Below are positions 20,909 through 30,328 of a stretch of DNA of 64,000 nucleotides, one piece after another; position 1 is the first letter of the stretch; each line of letters opens with the position of its first letter. Source of the stretch: Rachicladosporium sp. CCFEE 5018. Lineage: Eukaryota; Ascomycota; Dothideomycetes; Cladosporiales; Cladosporiaceae. The position numbers were made by a program, and so were the translations under genes. The notes beneath the pieces are model-generated. The model ran no database searches. It saw only the letters and a program-made list of their open reading frames with translations, and was not told where the DNA came from. The stretch is from NCBI GenBank assembly GCA_002077045.2, contig KZ111167.1, positions 251,304 through 315,303 on the forward strand, given 5' to 3'.

Positions 20909-21302
20909 CTGCCGTTCGTGCTGCACTTGCGTGTTAATCTTCTTATGCCATGTATGACGCTCTCTGTCTTCAATATTCACCCACCTTGAAGCAATCGCGA
21001 CGTTCCTTCCGGGATGTACTTGATGAGTACCTTCCTCCGCCGATAGATGATCAGTCCATACAGCGGTGACTGCTCTTCATACTTCGCAATCGCATTCCTC
21101 GCTTCATGAACTCCATTCTTTCCGCGCGATAGCAATTCCACCGAGTCTCTGTTGACGTAGCGTAACAAGAACCTGCGATCATTCCTCAGCTCCTGCGCTC
21201 AATTGCGCCCACCTCAACCCACACTCACCATCGGCCTGCCTCAGCAATCGCTGCCTGGTATGCATCGTATATGTTCTGGGCATCCAACCCATTCAGCGAC
21301 AT
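17492..21302 (-). CDS. ADF-H-type actin-binding protein, 5' part (right contig copy)
   Basis: The exons are 21302-21229, 21172-20985, 20920-17628 and the start of exon 4 at 17571, cut by the gap at 17492. The introns are 56, 64 and 56 nt, all GT-AG. The first 105 or so residues (MSLNGLDAQNIYDAYQAA..., FLLRYVNRDSVELLSRG, SPLYGLIIYRRRKVLIKYIP, LLQARTAVHFQDVLERYSP) have the layout of a cofilin/coactosin-type ADF-H domain. About 1080 residues of Ser/Pro-rich disordered sequence with poly-proline motifs follow, then a PH-like C-terminal segment encoded by exon 4. ADF-H proteins bind actin. A scaffold that links actin to SH3 proteins and membranes, as with drebrin/Abp1-type proteins, is an inference. 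The whole gene encodes 1279 residues once the duplicated block is counted once. Confidence 0.85.
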
Positions 21303-22369
21303 CGTCCGAACAACTCCGTCGTAATTGCAGCAGCAAGCGTAACGTGATCGCGGTCAAGTGCCGGCGTGCTCCAGGTCAGGGGTGCGAAGCGTCAGCGTGA
21401 CGGCGCAGTATCGACGACATGAGCAACGATGATAGCGGCGCATTCACAGTACAATAGCGAGAGGTGTCGCGGCAACGAACATGAGAATGGCAAATAGTGT
21501 GTCAGACCTGATACAGGGACGACATCGCGATCAACACAAATCTTCGCCCTCGACACGCTCCAGAGTCAAAGCGCCGAAAGGGTCGCGCGGAGGGTACCAC
21601 CAACACACCCGCGCAATCCTGGTCGCGAATCCACCGGCGGCACATCAAATCGTGAGCACAGGGATAAGGGCAACCCAAAATACCGTCACCCCCTGGTCAT
21701 CTGCGGCGTCCGCCCCCAAGTCCGGCCTTCCGCTGCTCTGTCATTTGCTGCAGCAAATGGGCTGATCTGATCTCCCGCACACTGGATGGACCGAGCACAC
21801 CGCGTGCATATGAAACCACGCGCAATCGAGACCTGAATCATACGCCACTGCAGAGCGTTTCCGCTTGCAGCAAGTGCATCTGAGGACTCGGTCACGAGTA
21901 CACTTCGACGACACATCCGAAATCGACGTGTCGCGGACGTACAGAGCTCTTACTACGTTGCTAAGTCGTACAGCATTCGGAGAGATTCAAACGCTGAGAC
22001 TCTCTCGAATGCATTGCATGCAGGTCCAGGGGAGCCTCGGGATGTTATTGAGTTGAAGCTCATCACGGCGGCACCGCCGTGGCGCCAAAGCTGAGCAAGT
22101 GCCGTACCGTTCTTTTCGTCAGCCTCGTGGATGCTGCCAAGTCTTCCAGATCATCCATTATCCTTCTTCTTGTCTCACTTCGCGTCGACTGTCCCGTTTC
22201 TGCGAGCAGATCAGGGTCATGTGTTTCGCACAGTATTCTATCCAACCTCCTCGAACCATGAACCGATGTGGATTACCTGTCGTGCGTTTATCCTTGCTGG
22301 ACAGTGCATTCTCCGGGCTGTGGGGATGCGAGGTCCATCCCGGAACGCAGCTCGCCAAGCAGGCACGCG
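21303..22369. other. Intergenic region upstream of the ADF-H gene
   Basis: About 1070 bases between the ADF-H start codon and the second MITE copy hold only short unsupported frames. The ADF-H promoter must lie here. Confidence 0.5.
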
Positions 22370-22590
22370 AGTGACAAAAGAAGCGGACCGCTCAGCATCT
22401 CTCTGTTTTTGAGGACGCTGATATATGCAGCGCCGCGATAGTAAGTTCCTATATACGTCGTCGGAGAGAGCTTTGTCTCCTCTAGGAGCTCTCATAGGTA
22501 GCACTGACGGCAATTCCCCATTGCAGTGCAATATATACTAGCAATCGTCAATGGCATAGATCTCTCGAGTGGTCCGCTTCTTCTGTCATT
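22370..22590. mobile_element. MITE-like inverted-repeat element, copy 2 (221 bp)
   Basis: The left end (agtgacaaaagaagcgga from 22370) and the inverted right end (tccgcttcttctgtcatt to 22590) pair better than in copy 1. The length equals copy 1 exactly. Both copies are also preceded by the same cacgcg bases, so the 24-bp stretch starting cacgcgagtgac is identical in the two. The interior is diverged, with islands such as gat/atatatgc and ccgc. The element lies 150 bases before the OHCU decarboxylase start codon, so it may contribute to that promoter. Confidence 0.72.
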
Positions 22591-22740
22591 GATGTGGTAG
22601 ACCACACCGGCTCCGAAGAACGCCCGTTATCGTTATCACGAACCCTATGAGGGAGCTTGATAGAAGTCTCAAACATTGACGGATGTCATCTCATATGACA
22701 TGAGACCGACCATCGCTTAAATTGGAGCAACGGGCTAGCC

Positions 22741-23349
22741 ATGAAGCATATCTACGACGTGGAAGTTCTACCTCTTCCTGCACCCAGCGCGGTGTCATCT
22801 CTCTCCACAGAGGAACGAGCCAAAGTCCTAGATCTGCTCTTCGAGCCCAGCACGCAGCTTCATACCCTCTCAGTACCTCTCCTACAATCCGAGACCTTCT
22901 CAACCTATCCAGACCTCATCGCGGCCGTGGGCGCACAGCTCAGTGCTCTTGCAGACTCCCCATCAACTTCTGATGCGAAGTGGCTGGAGGACATCCTGTC
23001 TTCGCACCCGAGACTAGGCGCGAAGAAGGTAGAGTCTGAGCAGAGTGCGGCTGAGCAGGCGCAGCTAAAGGGTAGTGAAGAGGAAGCTGCGGCTTTGCAT
23101 AAGCTGAATGAGGAGTATGGGGTGAAGTTCCCGGGCTTGAGATATGTGGTGTTTGTGAACGGACGGAGTAGACAGGAGGTCATGGAGGACATGAAGTTGA
23201 GGATCGATGGCGGAGATCTGGGTGGGGAGCGGATAGTGGCTATCAGGGTGAGCTGTGGCTGATAGGTAATAGAGGGTGCTCGAGGCTGACTCGTGCAGGC
23301 AATGTGTGAGATCGCGGTCGATCGAGCAGCGAAGCTCTTGCAGACATGA
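22741..23349 (+). CDS. OHCU decarboxylase (uric acid degradation)
   Basis: The exons are 22741-23247 and 23299-23349, with a 51-nt phase-0 GT-AG intron. The product has 185 residues. The family pattern is visible: a helical N-terminus with LFEPSTQL, the catalytic His89 in SSHPRLGAKK, an EQ/AEQ segment, LNEEYGVKFPGLRYVVFVNGRS, and a C-terminal GERIVAIR-AMCEIAVDRAAKLL helix completed by exon 2. The enzyme decarboxylates 2-oxo-4-hydroxy-4-carboxy-5-ureidoimidazoline to S-allantoin, the third step after uricase and HIU hydrolase, in cytosol or peroxisome. The C-terminus QT lacks a peroxisomal SKL-type signal. If the intron is missed, the protein ends in a false VSCG tail and loses the last helix. 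Confidence 0.9.
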
Positions 23350-24092
23350 GCTTGAGCAACCTGAGAGGCCATCACAGCGAGGCAGACCGTACATGTAGTC
23401 TTCTGGGCATCACGCGGAAATGACTGCACCCAGTACGGGGACCAAGACTCCCGAGACTTTTCGCTTGCCTCGAGCGAAGACTCGAGTCCTTTTCATGGTC
23501 CTGCAGTCATCGCCCAAAGAGGTACCAATTTTGCGACTTTCTCGATTGGAAGATTTTATCTGGTGCTGCGATCTTGGAGCTCGTCGAATGTCAACAGGCA
23601 GATCCGGAGGTGGCGATGAGCATGAAAAATGGCTCAGAATGCCGGAGAGCGTATGGCTTCGCGTAAGGACGCATCATGGCAGGATGGTCGTTCAGATGAA
23701 AGAGTGTCGCTTGCATGCGGCCCACGTTGCAGTGGTCAGCCACAGGGTTCGACTTTCTCGAACGGAGGTATTATAGGACGTCGGGCACAGCCTTTGAAGA
23801 GTCTATGATAGATCATTTCAAGTACTAGAATATATTGAAGTTATTTTCGTTCATTTGAGTCCAACTTTTGGTGGATAAATGGATTAGGAGGTTTTCGAGG
23901 TCGTGGTGTTGACAGAAAGTTGAAGCCAACTTCATTTTCACCCTCAAACTTATAGGTCGACCAACATTCGTTGTCGGCGACCTGTCCCTTCCCGTTTGAG
24001 ACGATCTAATCCGTCATGATCGAGCCGACTATCTCTGTGTCATCTGGAGCCTACATATACTAGTTCCTAGCAATTGACTGTACCGCATTAAG
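23350..24092. other. Intergenic region upstream of GPI12
   Basis: About 740 bases hold no supported gene. A frame at 23420-23776 has no homology that I recognise. The stretch at 23800-23960 is visibly richer in A+T than its surroundings. The GPI12 promoter lies in the last part. Confidence 0.5.
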
Positions 24093-24929
24093 ATGAACTG
24101 GACACTGGTCGCTCAGATCCCTCTGCTGGTCGTTGGGTGCTGGCTCTTCACAGCCTACCTAATCACGGGCTTCCCTACACTCCGAGGCAAGCGAATATGT
24201 CTCCTCATCGCTCATCCGGACGACGAAGCAATGTTCTTCGCTCCATCGGTCATCGCCCTCACTCAGCAGTCTCTCGGCAATCAGCTCTTCATCCTTTGCC
24301 TGAGCAGCGGCAACGCAGACGGACTGGGTCAGACTCGCAAGACCGAGCTTGTCAAGTCTGCTTTGATGTTGGGCGTCACGTCGGCCGAGCACGTTGTGGT
24401 CGTGGAGAATGAGCGATTTCCAGACTCGATGACCAAGACTTGGGACGCGAAGGAAATCTCGAAGGTACTGGCACATTACTTCGCACCAAAGATCGCTTCA
24501 GCTCCTACAAATCGAGCACCGGAAGCCCTCATTGATGTGGTTGTTACATTCGACGCGAAGGGTGTCAGTGGGCATCCGAACCACGTCTCACTCTACCATG
24601 GTGCGAAAGTCTTCCTCGGGTCGCTCATGCAACGTCACAAAGGCTGGGAGTGTCCAGTCAAGCTGTATACTCTTACGTCGACGACTGTCGTCCGCAAGTA
24701 CAGCAGCATCGTGGACTCTATATTCACTGTGCTTACCTGCATTTGGCGGACGAAGGATGGGAAGGACTTTCCATCACCGCTGCTGGCAGTCAATGGGCCG
24801 ATGGGCATTCGTACAGCACAGCTCACCATGACAACGGCTCACAAGAGCCAGATGCGATGGTTTCGATGGGGCTGGATCGGCGTGAGCAGGTACATGATTG
24901 TCAACGATCTGGTGAAAGTGAAACCGTGA
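24093..24929 (+). CDS. GPI12: GlcNAc-PI de-N-acetylase (PIG-L/GPI12)
   Basis: The single-exon frame encodes 278 residues. One N-terminal helix (IPLLVVGCWLFTAYLITGF) anchors the protein in the ER membrane. The LmbE/PIG-L domain starts with the zinc-binding HPDDE motif (residues 41-45) and continues with CLSSGNADGLG, the RKTEL segment and SGHPNH, which supplies further metal ligands. The enzyme removes the acetyl group from N-acetylglucosaminyl-phosphatidylinositol, the second step of GPI-anchor synthesis, at the cytosolic face of the ER. Length and motif order match fungal GPI12. Its stop codon lies only 25 bases from the stop of the convergent membrane-protein gene. Confidence 0.93.
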   Translation: MNWTLVAQIPLLVVGCWLFTAYLITGFPTLRGKRICLLIAHPDDEAMFFAPSVIALTQQSLGNQLFILCLSSGNADGLGQTRKTELVKSALMLGVTSAEHVVVVENERFPDSMTKTWDAKEISKVLAHYFAPKIASAPTNRAPEALIDVVVTFDAKGVSGHPNHVSLYHGAKVFLGSLMQRHKGWECPVKLYTLTSTTVVRKYSSIVDSIFTVLTCIWRTKDGKDFPSPLLAVNGPMGIRTAQLTMTTAHKSQMRWFRWGWIGVSRYMIVNDLVKVKP

Positions 24930-24954
24930 TCAAAGTTGCCGCTGCAACACCGCA

Positions 24955-25650
24955 TCAAAACACGGCGTATCCATTAAAGTACAGATATGCTACAACTGGC
25001 AGCACACTCGCCGCAGCGTACGGCAGCTGCATCTCAATCACACTCCACACCCACAGCGTCCCCAACGGCGGCGCCTGCTTCATCACCGCATAGTAGGCAA
25101 AGTTGTTGCCGACATGGATCGTATAGCACCCAGCTGCCACCGCAACTCCCAGGAAGAAGACCTGCCTCGCAACCTGCCACCGCTGCGCAAGCTCACTCCG
25201 CGTCAAATACACCAACAACCACAGCACGGGCAACACAGTAGCCGTCCGCTTCCAGATCGGCCCCCACACAATCTCCTGCCGATACTGATTGAACGTCAAG
25301 ACATCCATCGTGAAATGGAACATCGCCAAGCAGACAGACCAGAAAACTGCCTGACCGAAGACTCCGATCGGTTCATCGTCTGGCGATCCGAGGCCAGCTG
25401 TGAGGATGTTGCCGCCTTCGTCGCGGACTGCACCATGGAAGTGCTTGGGGTCAAAAGGCTGGCCTTGGGAGAGGAGGTCCCTCTTTTCGTCGTAGAGGTC
25501 CAAAAGGGTCTTGCCTTTAGGACCTGAGCGGTCCGGATGGGCCATCTTGATGTTTGGGGTTTTCGTTGGTGGAGCTATGGGCTGAGAGGAGGACTTTGCT
25601 GCTGCGCGGCGCTCGCGGCGATTACCGGGAGCTTTTGCGTCGCCGGCCAT
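24955..25650 (-). CDS. Conserved fungal four-helix membrane protein
   Basis: The single-exon frame encodes 231 residues. The N-terminal 95 residues are polar and basic (GNRRERRAAAKSSS, then TLLDLYDEKRDLLSQG). About four hydrophobic segments follow: VFWSVCLAMFHFTMDVLTF, TVLPVLWLLVYLT, QVFFLGVAVAAGCYTIHV, and a long C-terminal pair with a Pro (LPYAAASVLPVVAYLYF). The conserved-looking loop FNQYRQEIVWGPIWKR and the GNNFAYYAVMKQAPPLGTLW loop suggest a specific fold. I recall similar single-copy ascomycete proteins under a DUF label (possibly DUF7719), with ER-type topology, but no function is known. Confidence 0.8.
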   Translation of the reverse strand: MAGDAKAPGNRRERRAAAKSSSQPIAPPTKTPNIKMAHPDRSGPKGKTLLDLYDEKRDLLSQGQPFDPKHFHGAVRDEGGNILTAGLGSPDDEPIGVFGQAVFWSVCLAMFHFTMDVLTFNQYRQEIVWGPIWKRTATVLPVLWLLVYLTRSELAQRWQVARQVFFLGVAVAAGCYTIHVGNNFAYYAVMKQAPPLGTLWVWSVIEMQLPYAAASVLPVVAYLYFNGYAVF

Positions 25651-26113
25651 GATGGTTCCCCCTCCAAGGCAGCCCGTGTCTGGAGTTTACTGCAGATTTT
25701 GTAGCGATAGCAGTGCCTCTCACGGTCGGTACGATGTTCTGCGTTGCACTTGCATTGACGTCTGTCGGCGTCCAGCGATCGTCGTGATTGAAAGTGCAAG
25801 TTTGGTCGATGAAACAAGACTCCTGTTGTGTTATGGATTTACTCATGAGATACTCGTGTGCGGTCGTACCTGCAGCAGAAACGTCTATTTCAAGCAACGG
25901 GCGTTGCCGTCGGTTGCCACGCTCCACTTCAAAGTCGCAGCACCAAGACAACCGCATTGTGAGATCACCATTCTACGCATTTACTGCATCACGCTCGCTA
26001 CACAGCATCACTACACCGCGACTTACTCCCTGCTCCATCGAACACTTCCACTCTGCCCATCGACAGAGCCCCCTCGAGCCAGCGCGCACACCCTCTCAGC
26101 CTCGCCCGCCAAC
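25651..26113. promoter_or_regulatory. Divergent promoter, membrane protein / CHS7
   Basis: There are 463 bases between divergent start codons. The CHS7 side has a C-rich, CT/CA-rich leader just before the ATG. No defined sites were recognised. Confidence 0.4.
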
Positions 26114-27190
26114 ATGGGCTTCGGCGACTTCGCATCGGTATGCGAGAAGACGCCCCTGCCACTATGCCCTCTCGTGGGTGGCATCTCGCCGCTCACCGGC
26201 AAGCACATGACACAGTCGCTATGCTACTCGCGGACGATACAGCTGGCGAACACGATCATCTTTCAAGGCGCGGCAGGGTTCACACACATCATTGCGCTCA
26301 TCATGATTGTGATTATGATCATACATGTTAGGAGCAAGTTTACGGCTGTTGGTATGTATCTTGTGCTTCACGGGAAAGAGTGGCATAGGGCGAAGCGCTG
26401 ATCTACTGCACCCACAGGCCGCAAAGAGATCACCACCTTCTTCTACTCCTATGCTCTTCTCACCATGATATCCCTCGTAATCGACTGCGGCGTCGTCCCA
26501 CCCGGCAGTAGCGCATACGCCTACTTCGTCGCCGCACAATGCGGCCTCGCGAGCAGCACAGCGATCTGCCTCATGATCAACGGCTTCGTCGGCTTCCAGC
26601 TCTACGAAGACGGCACGACGCTCTCGGTCTGGCTTCTGCGCGGCAGCAGCGTAGTGATGTTTCTGATCAGCTTCGCGGTCTCGCTGTTGACGTTCAAGGC
26701 ATGGGCTGGACTCGGACCGGAGAACACGATTGGACTATTTGTGGTGGTATACCTCTTCTCGGCGCTGTTCGTCTTCGTCTACTTCGTCATGCAGATCTTG
26801 CTCGTCATAGGTACGCTGCAAGAACGCTGGCCGCTCTGGCATATCGGCTTCGGTGCTTTCTTCTTCGTCATCGGCCAGGTCATCCTGTATGTTTTCAGTA
26901 AGACGATCTGCGACAACGTGGCGCATTACATGGACGGCTTGTTCTTCGCCACGGTGTGTAATCTACTGGCTGTGATGATGGTGTACAAGTACTGGGACTC
27001 GATAACAAAGGAGGATCTGGAGTTCAGTGTTGGGCAAAAGCAGAACAATTGGGAAGTCAAGGAGCTGCTGCCTTCTGGTGACGATTCGGACGTGCGAAGG
27101 AGTAATATCTACGGCGAGTCGGAATATGCGAGTCAAGGGTTCTATCATCAGCAGGGCGGGCAACGGAATAGCGTGTACGGCAATTACTAG
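26114..27190 (+). CDS. CHS7: Chitin synthase export chaperone CHS7
   Basis: The exons are 26114-26351 and 26418-27190, with a 66-nt phase-1 intron (GTATGT...CAG). The product has 336 residues. The N-terminus MGFGDFASVCEKTPLPLCPLVG is the Cys-containing luminal segment characteristic of the family. Seven hydrophobic helices follow (for example FTHIIALIMIVIMIIHV, LFVVVYLFSALFVFVYFVM and FGAFFFVIGQVILYVFS). The cytosolic tail carries YWDSITKEDLEF and a Ser/Tyr/Gly-rich end. CHS7 is an ER-resident chaperone needed for folding and ER exit of class IV-type chitin synthase (Chs3). An apparent start far upstream in the same frame (25649) is promoter sequence, because the family starts at MGFGDF. Confidence 0.95.
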
Positions 27191-27745
27191 GTCTGCAGGT
27201 TGGCATGGCGTTCACGGGATGGGCTCTTGGGTAGTGGGACTGTACAGCGACAGTCATAGGCGATATCGCGCAGCGACCGCGCATAGCGAAGATATGGTTA
27301 ATGACTTAATTGCACTCGAGTCCATGAACAACGGACGATACTCACGAGCAGTGCACTGTGAGAATCTACCTCTAAACAAGTGGTCGATGCATCCAGGTAA
27401 CTCCGCTTCTCCGAAAGTCTTGAACGCTCTTGTGCCACCAGAAGTGCATCTGTAACCGCGGGTTCCATCATTCCAAATCGGAGAGAGAGAGCAACCTAGC
27501 CTGCCTCGAGCTTGAGTTTCACCGACGTGGCATTCGATTGTTTCACTCCCTCAGGCAAGGCGATCAGAGCATATTCCACGCTTCTGACTCTTGAAGGAGT
27601 GGAAACACGCGTCTACGACTGTATGTGAGATACGAGATATTGCCTGACTACCTATGAAATCGTTGAACGTCAGACAAGTCCCCAATCTGCATACCAGCCA
27701 GAACGCACGACACTTGAAACCCCCATGCTGTTACACTCAGGCTTC
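27191..27745. other. Convergent intergenic region
   Basis: The 555 bases between the CHS7 stop and the stop of the secreted protein contain no supported gene and should hold both 3' UTRs. Confidence 0.5.
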
Positions 27746-29018
27746 TCAGCCCTCACAGTTCCCGGTGATGTAAGCAAAATCCACATCAGGATCCGCAACG
27801 GCAGTGTATTGCGCCGTGTAAATATACAGCAAGAAGTTCGGAAATTCAATGAACGTGCACGTATTGGTGACTTGATTGAAGTTGACCGCACCGCAGTAAT
27901 TGTCGTTGTTGCACGCCACCAAGCAGTCTCGCAACGTCGTGGCGCCGTTGGCCTGGTTGGACGGCGTGTCTGAACCGAAGGATCCGTAGCTGCCTTGCAT
28001 GCTGCAAAGGACGTTGTAGGTGCAGGTGTATACTCCATTGCTGTTTCCGTTGTTGCCGCTGAGACAGGACGGCGTTACGGTGGCGGTGGCGGTTACGGTT
28101 GCGCTGGTGGTCGTTGCTAGGACTATGGAAATGTCGTCTGTCAATGTGACGGTTTCAGTGACTGTTGTGAAGCTTGTAGCTGTGCTGGACCCGAAGGAGG
28201 TGCTTGTGGCGACGTTTGTGACGGTGACGGTGTTGGTTACTGTTCCTGTGCTTGTGCTCATTTGCGTGGCCTGATATGAACAGTCAGTGACTTCCACCGT
28301 AGAGCTGAAATTTGTTCAGACTTACAGTGACGGTCTTTGGCGTCTCTATACAAGAGCATCCAGTGCTAAGGATCGCCGATGCTTGCGCTGCCAAAGCGCT
28401 CCAAACGGCATTCTGCGTCGTGGAAGTCGTGGCCGTTGACGTACACGATGTTGTCGTCTTCGATGTCGTCTTTGATGTGCACGACGTCGTCGTCTTCATG
28501 GTAGTCTTCGTTGATGTGCTCGTCGTCTTCTGTGTCCTTGCTTCGAGCTCTCGCTTGTCAACACCTGTCGGTGCTGCGGTCCGCTGTGGCCACTTCGCGA
28601 GCAACGAGGTCGGCACCGTCGGCACGTCAGTACGCTTCGCCTTCGCTTGCACGCCCCCCGTTACGGTCACAGTGACCGTAACGGTATCGATTTCCGTACT
28701 GGTCGAGAACAAATCTACTGTCGCAATTGTCGACACGTCGACAGTAACGGAGTCGGTCTCAGTCGAGATAAGTGTCGATTGGACGACCTGCGTGGTCAAA
28801 GCCGTCTGTGTTGCGGTCACAGTGGATGTAGCGTATGCGGCTACCGTCGTCGTTGTTGTGACAGGAGCTACAGGAAATCGAGAACTGCAGAAGCTCTGTG
28901 CCGGGGCGTATGTCGAAAACGGCTGGAACAGCTTATAGGGATTGCTGGAACAGATCGCCGAGCCACTTGCAGATGTCAGACCAGCCGTGGCTGTAAGGTA
29001 TATCAAGAAGCGACGCAT
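27746..29018 (-). CDS. Secreted Thr/Val-rich protein with PAN/Apple-like C-terminus
   Basis: The exons are 29018-28326 and 28270-27746, with a 55-nt phase-0 intron. The product has 405 residues. An 18-20-residue signal peptide (MRRFLIYLTATAGLTSAS...) is followed by a short Cys-containing segment (SFCSSRFPVAP) and a long region rich in Thr, Val and Ser with repeated TVTVTVT runs. A short tandem Lys/Thr/Cys repeat, KTTTSCTSKTTSKTTTSCTS (about residues 185-210), lies within it. The C-terminal 110 residues have six Cys spaced like a PAN/Apple domain (YTCTYNVLCSM, TLRDCLVACNN, YCGAVNF, NTCTFIEF). The Thr/Ser region should be heavily O-mannosylated. Such proteins are usually cell-wall-associated or secreted adhesin-like proteins that bind carbohydrate or protein. 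No GPI signal is seen at the end. Confidence 0.82.
28658..28684. repeat. Perfect palindrome inside the Thr/Val-rich CDS
   Basis: The 13-base arms ccgttacggtcac and gtgaccgtaacgg flank one base (28671). The palindrome encodes part of the TVTVTVTGG run, so it may be a by-product of alternating Thr and Val codons. Confidence 0.9.
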
Positions 29019-30328
29019 TGTGAGAGGTAGGAAACAACTTGGTATGCAGCGACGCGAGAGAAGATGAGGTTCGGTGTGTGGGGAGAAATATCCACCGACC
29101 TGGGGACTCACCTATTGATAAATATCGCAGGTCCACCAATGATTACCAAACAGGTTTGCAGCTGCCGCCATGGCTTGCAGCGTTCTCATGGCTAGATGCG
29201 AGGCCAGTGTTCTATGCGACTCCGATGGAACCAAAAGCTTGAAGCAAAAGCTTGAGTAATGCTTGAATATCGGGCTAGCCAGTGGCAGATGTTTTTGGCT
29301 AACCCTAAAGTCAAGCCCGTCACTTAATCAAGGTTAGCGCGAAGTCCAGCACATGCTGTACAGGGTTGTTCAGCGCGCCACAAAACCGCCACGTGGGTCA
29401 ACCGCCCGGCGCTTCCGAGCTTGTTCTGACTGGAGGCTCGAACCCCCGATGCTTGTACTGTAGGGGCTCCTTTGAGATGTCACTATGCGGCGAGTCGGGT
29501 GAGTCGAGAACCACGGGCCCCTGTAGCAACTGCTGCCGACTTACCCGCGCGTGGTCAACGAAGACTTCACCACGCAAGCCACGTTCACGGGGGTCCCGAA
29601 GTTCTACGACTTCTGTGCTTACTGTTTCCGTGATTCAGAACGGTAGACACTGGTCCAGCTCGCTCTGCTACCCCTTGTCGTTAATCTGCGTCGCCCGAAA
29701 TATGGTTGCGCAGATTTCTGCTGTTTACGGGTGTAGCGCTTGCGACACACGAAGTCATGCAAAGTCGCCGTCGCGAAGCTCCTGCAATCCATCGGCTAGT
29801 CCTTCTGATGCTTGCACGAGTGGAGATCTCTACCTCCTTCATCAAAAGTCTGAGGAGTCTTGCGCTACGACCTAGTGTACCGCGAGTGTTTGTATGCGTA
29901 TTCAGCTGAGTGTAGAGTGTCATTGAGAATGGACTCCCACCGCAGAGAGGGTGATCAGACTTGCAGCAGGGCGGTCGTCCTGTTGTTCGTTCCTAGAGCC
30001 GCAAGCCGGAGATGCTGTTGATTCTGCTGGATGTATAAACCGTTGCTCATGCAGTCGAATACAATTGGGCGAGCCGCTGGATACCTACATAGGGCTCAAC
30101 AACAGACTCCTTCCTCGTGGGAAAAACCTGCGTTGGTACAATCGTTTGGCCTCAGGAGCAGGACGTCCACACTGATGGCGTCGAATGATTTTCGAAGCCT
30201 CCAATGGTAGTACCTTCGCGTTCTGCACCAGACTGATGGAAGTCAATCGAGGACCCTTGCACAATCCGCCGGCAATGGCGCACGGACTAGAAACATCTCG
30301 TGCATCTGCCTGAGAGGCAAGCATTCGA
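29019..30328. other. Intergenic region between the secreted protein and GEP4
   Basis: This stretch of 1310 bases has no supported gene. It holds the secreted-protein promoter near 29020-29200, a direct repeat of aaaagcttga (29233 and 29246), a hairpin with 10-bp arms (29272-29281 and 29296-29305, one mismatch), and a weak tRNA-like B-box on the minus strand near 29435. The right end is the 3' UTR of GEP4. Confidence 0.5.

Noticed and set aside
25649..26113. N-terminal extension of CHS7 from 25649
   Set aside because: The sequence is promoter-like in composition and the family starts at MGFGDF. No membrane or signal feature supports the extension.
29425..29500. tRNA-like B-box (ggttcgagcc) on the minus strand
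   Set aside because: The T-arm pairs poorly, no matching acceptor stem is found and the A-box is not convincing. I do not call a tRNA.
29458..29526. Imperfect inverted repeat ctgtaggggctc / gggcccctgtag
   Set aside because: Only about nine of twelve positions pair and no second copy was seen. It is within chance in GC-rich DNA.
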